Below are positions 1 to 6,414 of a stretch of DNA of 7,900 bases, in pieces. The DNA comes from Planctomycetia bacterium. Its GTDB lineage: Bacteria > Planctomycetota > UBA11346. Both the position numbers and the translations under genes were made by a program. Position 1 is the stretch's first letter. Every line of letters begins with the position of its first letter. The notes under the pieces were generated by a model. The model had not been told where the DNA came from, ran no database searches, and saw nothing but the letters and a program-made list of their open reading frames with translations. The stretch spans positions 1 through 7,900 of the forward strand of contig SYDV01000016.1 in NCBI GenBank assembly GCA_005801395.1, written 5' to 3'.

Positions 1-181
1 AATGAACCTTTGGTTCCGGCTTGGCAGGACTGTGTTCATATTCATTGGTTAACCACGACTTGAGTCCGGCGATTTTGACGGCGGTCTGTTCCGACAGCAC
101 GCTGGGCCCCAACTCGTCTTGGGGAATTCGGCGCACACGCGTTCTACCGACCAACGTGAAGCAAGTCCCTGAGGGTAGCAC
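1..181 (-). CDS. Probable partial gene, unknown product, running off the left edge
   Basis: A minus-strand frame stays open from a GTG at 181 to base 1, giving 60 codons, with an in-frame TGA two codons upstream of that GTG. It begins 55 bp after the permease stop on the same strand, so it could be the next gene of that transcript. The product is hydrophilic: an Arg-rich patch (residues 13-18), then a stretch that looks soluble and partly helical, with a DELGPSVLSEQ segment at 22-32, and a Lys/Pro/Glu-rich end around 52-59. Third codon positions are rich in G and C in the second half, as expected for real coding sequence. The start is uncertain. TTG at 154 has a CAGGGA about 12 bases upstream and may be better than GTG 181. 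I do not recognise the family. Because the stop lies outside the window, chance openness cannot be excluded. Confidence 0.4.
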   Translation of the reverse strand, partial: MLPSGTCFTLVGRTRVRRIPQDELGPSVLSEQTAVKIAGLKSWLTNEYEHSPAKPEPKVH

Positions 182-236
182 ATCTCATGCAGCAGAGCAA
201 AATCAGATTGGCCTCTAGTTAGCCATAATCCAAAAC

Positions 237-1880
237 TTACACCAACGGCAATAACCACGCGCCGATCATGGTGACGATCAGGCCAACGACACCCATTAAG
301 CTCATCATGGCGCTGGCAGTTTTGAGCGTCTGCATTTCAGTAAATCCACTCATGCGACCGATGATCCAGAAGCCACTGTCGTTCATCCATGGGATGGGCT
401 TAGAGCCACAACCAATCGCCAAGGCCAAGTACAGTAAATTATATCCTAGATCACCAGCCGCAGCGATTGGAGAGACAATTCCAACAGCGGTAATCATCGC
501 CACCGTGGCCGAACCTTGGGCGATACGAATCAAGGCAGTTAATAAAAAAGCCAATGGTAAGAGTGCATGTTTTGCCGCTGGAATCATCTGGGTTAATTCC
601 GTCGCGATTCCCGTTTGCTGAAGCACGACACCAAAGGCGCCACCAGCTGAGGTAATTAAAATAATCACCCCAGCACTAGCGAGTGCCGTTGCTGAGGCTT
701 CGGTCATTTTTTTAGTCGCGCCGCGCAAGTACCACGCCAACATAGCTAGAGCGATGATCGCGGACACGGTAAGCGCTATATTTTTATCGCCCCAAAAGAG
801 CAACATATTTGCCCAGCTCGGCAGAGTTGATCCGGCAGGAAAGAAGTCTATTCCCGCTGCTCCGGCAATTAAAATAACCGGTAAAACAATTGGTAAGACC
901 GACAGCCATAAAGGAGGCAGGGTTGCGAGATCTGGCTCCACCGTGACTGGCGAATCGTCATACGTTTCAATGAGAGGGATGTTCCAACGACGATCCGCCC
1001 AAACGGCATACAAATAACCCGCCATCGAAGCGATACCACCAACCACGATACCGCCCATCATCATTGCTCCGATACTGACACCCAGTTCACTCGCCACCAT
1101 TAAAGGTCCTGGTGTGGGTGGCACTAACGAATGTGCCATCGTCGCACCTGCGACAATTGATAACACATAAAGCACCCAATGTTTTTTGGTGCGACGATAC
1201 AAACCGCGCGCAATTGGCATTAATAAATAAAATACCGTATCAAAAAACACTGGGATACCGAGCACAAATCCGCTCAACACAAATCCTTGAGGTGTGCGTT
1301 GGTCGCCCATCAGTCGACGAATCGACCAGACGATACGATCAGCGGCGCCACATTTGAGCAAACATTCCCCAATAATTGCCGCGAGGGCAATAATAATTCC
1401 AACACTAGTGGCAGTTTTTCCAAAACCTGTCGCCACCCGATCGCCCACACTCGTATTGGCCTCTTTCCGTGCTGCGTCCAATTGACTGGCTGCAATTATT
1501 GCTAATCCAGCCGGATTCACGTTTTCGGGCAACGTACCCCGGATCGTTATACGTTTTAAGTGAGAATCGTTCGGTTGGACCTCAGCCAGGGTTACTTCGA
1601 CGATATTTTCTCCTTTTACGCTCTTACCGATCAGATAATTCTTTCCAAGGATCAATGTCCGTCCTTTGCCGGTACGAACAATCCATGAGCCATCTGCATC
1701 GACGCTGATAACAGAATTGCTGGTGCCATCAACACGCGCAGCGATTAATTGATCCGTGGTCGTGAGACCGGCCACCAACATGGCACCGAGAATAAGTGCC
1801 AAAAATGCGTGTAAACGCAGGAAAAGTACGCCTCCCACCACCACTGCCATACCAATCAAAAGAATAAAAATTGGACCCAT
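237..1880 (-). CDS. GntP-family gluconate/sugar-acid permease with an extra loop domain
   Basis: Inner-membrane symporter of the GntP (gluconate:H+ symporter) family, expected to import an aldonate or related hydroxy acid with protons. Family hallmarks I can align to GntP from memory: HSLVPPTPGP (residues 250-259), IRIAQGSATVAMIT (451-464) and MNDSGFW (499-505), set among many hydrophobic segments from residue 3 to 546. Typical members have about 440-450 residues; this one has 547. Most of the excess is a hydrophilic, beta-looking stretch at about residues 43-140, between the second hydrophobic segment and the conserved core that resumes near TSVGDRVATGFGKT (143-156). The ATG at 1880 is supported by an AGAGGAAA ribosome binding site (complement of 1887-1894), about 6 bases away. 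It is divergent from the dehydratase gene, sharing an 89 bp upstream region, so uptake and breakdown are probably co-regulated. Family assignment is strong; the substrate is inferred only from the neighbours. Confidence 0.93.
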   Translation of the reverse strand: MGPIFILLIGMAVVVGGVLFLRLHAFLALILGAMLVAGLTTTDQLIAARVDGTSNSVISVDADGSWIVRTGKGRTLILGKNYLIGKSVKGENIVEVTLAEVQPNDSHLKRITIRGTLPENVNPAGLAIIAASQLDAARKEANTSVGDRVATGFGKTATSVGIIIALAAIIGECLLKCGAADRIVWSIRRLMGDQRTPQGFVLSGFVLGIPVFFDTVFYLLMPIARGLYRRTKKHWVLYVLSIVAGATMAHSLVPPTPGPLMVASELGVSIGAMMMGGIVVGGIASMAGYLYAVWADRRWNIPLIETYDDSPVTVEPDLATLPPLWLSVLPIVLPVILIAGAAGIDFFPAGSTLPSWANMLLFWGDKNIALTVSAIIALAMLAWYLRGATKKMTEASATALASAGVIILITSAGGAFGVVLQQTGIATELTQMIPAAKHALLPLAFLLTALIRIAQGSATVAMITAVGIVSPIAAAGDLGYNLLYLALAIGCGSKPIPWMNDSGFWIIGRMSGFTEMQTLKTASAMMSLMGVVGLIVTMIGAWLLPLV

Positions 1881-1969
1881 AGGTAATTTCCTCTTGGCGC
1901 AGACGCGCGTTGCGAGGCTGAATAATTGCAGTACAGATGCAACCCCCTACTTAACGAAAGATCTGCCCT
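1881..1969. promoter_or_regulatory. Divergent promoter region with candidate operator
   Basis: This 89 bp gap must carry the start signals of both the permease (leftward) and the dehydratase (rightward). For the rightward gene, TTGCGA (1910-1915) and TACAGA (1932-1937), 16 bases apart, form a weak sigma70-like pair. Over that -10 candidate lies an inverted repeat, TTGCA (1926-1930) and TGCAA (1938-1942) with a 7-base spacer, placed where a repressor could block transcription. No regulator gene is in the window, and I cannot assign the site to a regulator family. Five-base arms occur readily by chance, so the operator reading is weak. The region's role as a shared promoter rests mainly on gene layout. 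Confidence 0.4.
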
Positions 1970-3724
1970 ATGTCCTTTATTTCACAGCCGCGTAATCGTA
2001 AGCGCCTCGAGCCTCGCGAGCTACGCAGTTGGAAATGGTTTGGTCCAGATGATCTGCGCAGCTTCGGCCATCGCTCGCGCATTAAACAAATGGGTTTTGG
2101 TACGGAAGATTACGAAGGCAAGCCGATCATCGCGATATTAAATACGTGGTCGGATATGGCCACCTGCCATACCCATTTTCGCAATCGCGTAGAACAAATT
2201 AAACGGGGAATTTGGCAAGCGGGCGGATTTCCAGTAGAAATACCTGTTTTAACCCTGTCAGAATCGTACATGAAACCCACTTCGATGTTCTATCGCAATT
2301 TTACCGCGATGGAGGTTGAAGAAGTATTGCGTTGTCATCCGGTTGACGGTGCAGTGATGATGGGCGGTTGTGACAAAACGACGCCCGCATTAATTATGGG
2401 TGCAACCACTGCGAATCTTCCCGCGATATTTATGCCAGCTGGTCCTATGATGAAAGGTAATTTCGCTGGTACGACCCTGGGTAGCGGCACTGATGCCTGG
2501 AAATATTGGGCTGAGCGCGTTGCCGGTAATTTATGCGACGACGCTTGGGCGCAAATTGAAGATGGCATCGCGCGTTCCCCAGGGCACTGCATGACGATGG
2601 GCACCGCGTCCACGCTTGGTGCAATTGCGGAAACATTAGGGATGACATTAAGCGGAGCCTCCTCCATCCCAGCCGTCTTATCCACTCACGAACGCATGGC
2701 GACTGCCTGTGGTCGTCGCATTGTTGAAATGGTATGGGAAGATTTACGCCCGAGTGATATTTTAACGCCAGAGGCTTTTGATAATGCCATCACTATCGAC
2801 ATGGCGTTGTGCGGTTCGACCAATGCTATCGTCCATTTAATTGCGATGGCTGGTCGCGCTGGAATTACATTGTCGCTCGACCGCTTTGATGAGATCTCCC
2901 GCAAAACACCAGCCATCGCGAATTTGCGCCCAAGTGGCAAATATTTAATGGAAGATTTTCATGACGCCGGTGGTCTGCGCGGAATGCTATGGCGCATGCG
3001 CGACCATTTCAAACTCGACTGCTTAACGGTCAGTGGGAAAACCTTAGGCGACGACATTAAAGACGCCCCCGTTTATAATGACGAAGTGATTCTGCCACTA
3101 GATAAACCATTGGCAAAATCAGGCGGAACCTACGTCCTACGCGGCAATTTAGCGCCGGAAGGCGCGGTGATTAAACCAACCGCCGCCGAACCACGATTGG
3201 CCAAGCATAAAGGTCCGGCATTAGTTTTCAGTAGTTACAATCACATGAACGAACGGCTTAAAGATGAAAACCTCAACGTCACTGCCGATACGGTTTTAGT
3301 CCTGCAAAGCGCTGGCCCCGTCGGCGCTCCTGGGATGCCGGAATGGGGTATGTTGCCGATTCCGAAAAAATTGCTGAAGCAAGGCGTACGCGACATGGTT
3401 CGCATCACCGATGCGCGTATGAGCGGCACTAGTTACGGCACGTGTATCTTACATGTCAGTCCAGAATCAGCCAAAGGCGGTCCGTTGGCTTTCGTGCAAG
3501 ACGGAGATCTCATCGAACTTGATGTAGAAGCCCGAGTTTTGCACCTGCATGTCAGCGATGAAGAGCTCAATAAACGCAAAGCCGCATGGGTTGCCCCTGC
3601 TCCGCTCTTCAGTCGTGGCTACGGTAAACTTTATCAAGAACAGGTCACTCAAGCACATCAAGGCTGCGATTTTGAATTCCTCCACCACGACGGCAGCGTT
3701 ACCCCTGATCCGCAGATTCATTAA
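1970..3724 (+). CDS. IlvD/Edd-family sugar-acid dehydratase, L-arabinonate dehydratase-like
   Basis: Cytosolic enzyme predicted to remove water from an aldonate to give a 2-keto-3-deoxy acid. At 584 residues it matches the pentonate/arabinonate branch of IlvD/Edd closely. Cluster cysteines fall at C66 (ATCHTHF), C134 (GGCDKTTP) and C207 (GHCMTMGT), with metal-binding, probably carboxylated K136. The C-terminal catalytic loop is ARMSGTSYGT, with S485 and T487. As I recall the Rhizobium L-arabinonate dehydratase (C59, C127, C200, K129, S480, T482), these align with constant offsets of 7 and then 5, which supports a [2Fe-2S] sugar-acid enzyme rather than branched-chain amino acid synthesis. Other family blocks are LNTWSD (57-62), GSGTDAWK (171-178), CGSTNAIVHL (281-290) and PSGKYLMEDF (321-330). 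The start is fixed by an in-frame TAA at 1952-1954; GAAAG (1956-1960) is a modest ribosome binding site. The exact sugar acid (arabinonate, xylonate, gluconate, fuconate) cannot be told from sequence alone. Confidence 0.93.
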   Translation: MSFISQPRNRKRLEPRELRSWKWFGPDDLRSFGHRSRIKQMGFGTEDYEGKPIIAILNTWSDMATCHTHFRNRVEQIKRGIWQAGGFPVEIPVLTLSESYMKPTSMFYRNFTAMEVEEVLRCHPVDGAVMMGGCDKTTPALIMGATTANLPAIFMPAGPMMKGNFAGTTLGSGTDAWKYWAERVAGNLCDDAWAQIEDGIARSPGHCMTMGTASTLGAIAETLGMTLSGASSIPAVLSTHERMATACGRRIVEMVWEDLRPSDILTPEAFDNAITIDMALCGSTNAIVHLIAMAGRAGITLSLDRFDEISRKTPAIANLRPSGKYLMEDFHDAGGLRGMLWRMRDHFKLDCLTVSGKTLGDDIKDAPVYNDEVILPLDKPLAKSGGTYVLRGNLAPEGAVIKPTAAEPRLAKHKGPALVFSSYNHMNERLKDENLNVTADTVLVLQSAGPVGAPGMPEWGMLPIPKKLLKQGVRDMVRITDARMSGTSYGTCILHVSPESAKGGPLAFVQDGDLIELDVEARVLHLHVSDEELNKRKAAWVAPAPLFSRGYGKLYQEQVTQAHQGCDFEFLHHDGSVTPDPQIH

Positions 3725-3824
3725 GTCAGCTTTTTCACTCGGCTGGCAAAGATAGACACTCACTCAAGCCTTTTTTCTCACGCTCTTATTATCACACGTT
3801 ATTCACCACTACGGAATCACTCGC

Positions 3825-4739
3825 ATGTACACCGGTCCTACGACATTCGCTAAACTTCAAGGCTCAGTCATTGCCGTGCCACCATTGGCACGCAACGCTG
3901 ATCTGACCGTTAATAAAGCGGAAAATACCAAACTTATTCGTCATTTAGAAGCGAGCGGCGTCAATACCCTGCTCTACGGTGGCAATGCGGTATTTTATCA
4001 CATTTCACTGGGTGAATACGACAGCGTGCTCGGCATGCTGAGTGAAATTGCGGCTAAAGATACGTGGGTCGTACCATCAGTTGGTCCTGCCTTTGGCACC
4101 ATGATGGATCAAGCCAAAATTCTAAAAAATCATAACTTTCCAACGACCATGATGTTACCGCCTCATTTTGCTTCCACCCCAGCAGGGTATGCCACGGGAT
4201 TCCGCAAATTCGTCGAAACGGTTGGTAAGCCTGGGGTGCTCTATTTGAAAGAGGAAAACATCCTTGATATCGAAAACGCCAAGAAATTAGTTAACGACGG
4301 TCTGGTCAGCTGGATTAAATACGCCGTGGTGCGCAAACATACCCCAGATGATAAGTACCTGTCTGATTTACTACAGGTCGTCGATCCGAAGATCGTCATC
4401 AGCGGTATCGGCGAACAACCTGCCATTATTCACATGCGAGATTTTGGCATCGCCGGTTTCACTGCCGGATGCGTTTGCGTAGCACCGAAGCCATCCGCCG
4501 ACTTATTGAAGGCGATCATCGCCAAAAACTGGAACGAAGCTGAACGCCTGCGTCGTATCTTCGTTGACCTCGAAGATCTGCGTAATGGCATCAGTCCGAT
4601 TCGCGTCCTACATGACGCTGTCAGCTTAGCCGGTATCGGCAACATGGGTCCGATCTTACCGCTGTTGAGCAACCTCAGCGACCAACACAAGCAAGTCGTT
4701 GGTGCAGCGGCAAAAGCATTGTTGGCGTTGAATAAATAA
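3825..4739 (+). CDS. DapA-superfamily class I lyase (probable 2-keto-3-deoxy sugar-acid aldolase or dehydratase)
   Basis: A 304-residue TIM-barrel enzyme of the dihydrodipicolinate synthase/N-acetylneuraminate lyase superfamily, near the usual length of about 300. The Schiff-base lysine is most likely K165 (SWIKYAVVR, 162-170), and the catalytic tyrosine Y140 (GVLYLKEEN, 137-145). It is unlikely to make lysine precursors. The DapA Thr-Thr-Gly-Glu motif is replaced by LYGGNAVFY (50-58), and the YNxPxRTG loop is replaced by YLKEENIL, losing the substrate-binding arginine. The C-terminal block ISPIRVLHDAVSLAG (266-280) is well conserved in a subgroup that, from memory, often sits beside IlvD/Edd dehydratases. 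The gene follows the dehydratase by 100 bp with no strong terminator between, so co-transcription is likely. GGA at 3813-3815 is a weak ribosome binding site for the ATG at 3825. Likely role: converting the 2-keto-3-deoxy acid either to pyruvate plus an aldehyde or, by dehydration, to a semialdehyde. Sequence alone does not decide which. Confidence 0.85.
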   Translation: MYTGPTTFAKLQGSVIAVPPLARNADLTVNKAENTKLIRHLEASGVNTLLYGGNAVFYHISLGEYDSVLGMLSEIAAKDTWVVPSVGPAFGTMMDQAKILKNHNFPTTMMLPPHFASTPAGYATGFRKFVETVGKPGVLYLKEENILDIENAKKLVNDGLVSWIKYAVVRKHTPDDKYLSDLLQVVDPKIVISGIGEQPAIIHMRDFGIAGFTAGCVCVAPKPSADLLKAIIAKNWNEAERLRRIFVDLEDLRNGISPIRVLHDAVSLAGIGNMGPILPLLSNLSDQHKQVVGAAAKALLALNK

Positions 4740-4751
4740 AAACGCCAATTT
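4722..4751 (+). terminator. Possible intrinsic terminator overlapping the lyase stop codon
   Basis: TTGGCGTT (4722-4729) and AACGCCAA (4741-4748) form a perfect 8 bp stem with an 11-base A-rich loop that contains the stop codon, followed by only three T residues. Position at the end of the sugar-acid operon favours termination. The short T run makes it weak, so it could instead be a 3'-end stabilising hairpin. Confidence 0.4.
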
Positions 4752-4767
4752 CGGTTAGCTAACATTC

Positions 4768-4831
4768 CTTCATCAACTACTTATTTGGTAATTGGTCAAA
4801 ATGGATCTCTATCAAATAAGTAGTTGTGAAG
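4768..4831. repeat. Long imperfect inverted repeat (14 bp perfect arms plus extension)
   Basis: CAACTACTTATTTG (4774-4787) and CAAATAAGTAGTTG (4813-4826) are exact reverse complements separated by 25 bases. Skipping one unpaired T at 4773, CTTCA (4768-4772) pairs further with TGAAG (4827-4831), giving 19 base pairs in all. No flanking target duplication or transposase was seen, and no T tract follows the stem. It could be a processed 3' end hairpin, a protein-binding site or a remnant of a small non-autonomous element. The pairing itself is certain; its function is unknown. Confidence 0.8.
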
Positions 4832-4842
4832 CTGCCCAGCTT
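4829..4842. repeat. Short palindrome overlapping the right end of the long inverted repeat
   Basis: AAGCTG (4829-4834) and CAGCTT (4837-4842) are separated by two bases, giving a compact 5 bp stem with a GCCC loop, followed by TATTTG. It shares bases 4829-4831 with the outer pairs of the larger inverted repeat, so both fully extended structures cannot form at once. It may be a weak terminator half or chance. Confidence 0.45.
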
Positions 4843-5320
4843 TATTTGTACCTGAATTCGATAAATCAAACCGTGCCCGTCATTCTAGGTGACCTTTAAC
4901 TTGTTATTTCGTCCAGACGTCGGTTTCAGGCTTTTTCATTGTAGTAGATTTATAAAACGCTGGAAGATTACCATGGAAGCCAAAAGGAGTGGGGCCAAAT
5001 AGCGTTGTCTTGATGGCTAATTAGAAAAGGTGAGCCACGAAAATTCCAAGTGAGGTTCGCTTACAATTGGATAAAGCCACTGTTCTCCAACGGTCTGTTA
5101 TATTGGAAAACCGCTTTAATTTACCGATTTATTCAGTGTTTTTCCGCCGAATGAATCATTTGCGACGTTCCACCATGATAGATCTTGGCCATGATACCAC
5201 CCGCCATGAAGCAAATGATCGCACTGCATATCGCACTAGCAAAAAGTGCTGACGTTGCCAAAGTGGGAATCAAGCCTCCTCACCTGAAGGTCGCGATTCT
5301 GTTAGCGATCTCTTGGGAGC

Positions 5321-6355
5321 ATGGTGCTTACGCGAATGAAACCACTTGATCAGGTAACGCCACGCAGAGGCCCAGAGCTCATTCACGCTACCCAACCGTT
5401 TGAATCCGAATGCCGGATCACGACTTGGCTCTTATTGGCTGAGACCATCTCTGCTTTAGCCGCCGCCCTCTCGCTCGTCTTTTTAGTTGATGCTTGGCCG
5501 GTCAAAATTTTAGCAGGGATTATCGCTGGCCTCGTCCAAGTTCGCTTATTTATCTTCTACCACGACACCTTACATGGCGCAATTTTTCGCAAAGATCCAA
5601 TTGGCAATGGCCTGATGACGCTCATTGGATTTTACTTGGTCGTTGCACGGTCGGTGTGGAAAGAATCCCATGACTATCACCATACCAATAACGCAAAGCT
5701 CATTGGCTCCGCAATAGGATCGTATCCGATCATGACCGTCGATATGCATCAACGCGCCAGTGCGAAAGACCTTCGCATGTATAATTTTGCCCGCCATCCG
5801 TTAACCATTTTCTTTGGCTATTTCACGGTTTTTCTTGTTGGTCTATCTCTTAGTCCATTTTTTCGCGATCCTCGCCAACATTGGGGTGGGCCAGTCGCGG
5901 TTATCCTCCATTTTTTACCACTGACCATCGTATGGTATTTCTTTGGGTGGATGATTGCTCTTAGTGCCATCCTTATTCCCTGTTTTATTTCTATGTTACT
6001 GGGCTCATATTTATTCTATGCCCAGCATAACTTCCCCGAAGTGAAAATTCCCAAGCGCGGCGAATGGTCCTATACCAATGCCGCAATTAACGCGTCCAGC
6101 ATGTTCAAGATGAGCTGGATGATGCATTGGTTCACCGGCAATATCGGCTTCCATCACGTCCATCATCTCAATCATCGCATTCCGTTTTATTTATTACCAC
6201 AAGCCATGGCAGCCATCCCCGAACTGCAAACGCCGAGTTGTACATCCTGGCGTTTGCGCGACATCGTCGCCTGCCTGCGCCTGTCCACTTGGGACCCCAA
6301 ACAAGATCGCATGTTAACCTATGCGGAAATGAGGCAGTTACGCGCGGCTCAATAG
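5321..6355 (+). CDS. Membrane fatty acid desaturase, omega-6/delta-12 type
   Basis: Inner-membrane di-iron desaturase expected to introduce a double bond into acyl chains of membrane lipids. The three histidine boxes are intact: HDTLH (81-85), HDYHH (117-121) and HHVHH (278-282), with a further QHNF at 235-238. The segment GNIGFHHVHHLNHRIP (273-288) is characteristic of the delta-12/omega-6 branch. Hydrophobic segments lie at about 36-56, 62-80, 97-110, 162-178, 193-210 and 212-232. At 344 residues it is a normal length. The start is not certain. A stop at 5303-5305 limits extension. GGGAG (5315-5319) is almost touching ATG 5321, so GTG 5324, or ATG 5336 (which would have no clear site), may be used instead; this changes only the first five residues. 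It stands alone, converging on the secretin gene, with no electron-transfer partner in the window. Regiospecificity and substrate are inferred from motif similarity. Confidence 0.9.
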   Translation: MVLTRMKPLDQVTPRRGPELIHATQPFESECRITTWLLLAETISALAAALSLVFLVDAWPVKILAGIIAGLVQVRLFIFYHDTLHGAIFRKDPIGNGLMTLIGFYLVVARSVWKESHDYHHTNNAKLIGSAIGSYPIMTVDMHQRASAKDLRMYNFARHPLTIFFGYFTVFLVGLSLSPFFRDPRQHWGGPVAVILHFLPLTIVWYFFGWMIALSAILIPCFISMLLGSYLFYAQHNFPEVKIPKRGEWSYTNAAINASSMFKMSWMMHWFTGNIGFHHVHHLNHRIPFYLLPQAMAAIPELQTPSCTSWRLRDIVACLRLSTWDPKQDRMLTYAEMRQLRAAQ

Positions 6356-6414
6356 ATAAAAATCGCTTAATGGGGTTTGCCAAATTGCGGCATGAACAAC
6401 GCACAACTAAAAGT
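6356..6414. other. Convergent intergenic spacer
   Basis: The desaturase and secretin genes point at each other across 59 bp. A terminator serving both would be expected, but only a weak 4 bp stem (TGCG/CGCA, about 6386-6402) is visible, without a T tract on either strand. Termination here is therefore likely to be Rho-dependent or to involve signals inside the opposing gene. Confidence 0.4.

Larger units (their letters stand above)
4740..5320. other. Gene-poor intergenic region, 581 bp
   Basis: No convincing protein gene or structural RNA was found here. The left 100 bases hold hairpin-forming repeats, listed separately. From about 4845 to 5060 all frames are broken by frequent stops, and I see no recognisable motif. 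Between 5067 and 5320 several short frames overlap on both strands. One is a TTG-started frame at 5067-5252 with no recognisable domain. Another is a 46-codon minus-strand frame (5133-5273) with a hydrophobic core. The third is a 47-codon plus frame (5206-5349) that runs into the desaturase start. They cannot all be real, and none has family support. The region may be untranslated sequence, a decayed gene, or house an unrecognised small gene. The desaturase promoter must lie in its right part, but I see no clear -35/-10 pair. Confidence 0.6.

Noticed and set aside
46..55. TGGTTAACCA palindrome
   Set aside because: Ten bases with no extension, inside a probable coding frame; likely chance.
1..63. 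Open plus-strand frame of 20 codons ending in TGA, possibly a gene tail from the left
   Set aside because: Too short to judge, and it lies opposite the longer minus-strand frame; nothing links it to a family.
49..258. Minus-strand frame of 69 codons overlapping the permease stop
   Set aside because: It overlaps both the permease end and the more protein-like frame at 1-181 on the same strand; it is Cys- and Ser-rich, with no recognisable features.
268..621. Plus-strand open frame of 117 codons opposite the permease gene
   Set aside because: It is antisense to a strongly conserved part of the permease, has no family features, and its composition is explained as a shadow of that gene.
2335..2685. 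Minus-strand frame of 116 codons
   Set aside because: Antisense to the conserved core of the dehydratase, including its cluster cysteines; a shadow frame.
3725..3747. Possible terminator between dehydratase and lyase (GTCAGC/GCTGGC)
   Set aside because: A 6 bp stem with one G-T pair, an 11-base loop and no T tract is too weak to separate the two genes.
5054..5059. GGTTCG resembling a tRNA T-loop
   Set aside because: No matching T stem, acceptor stem or anticodon arm can be folded around it.
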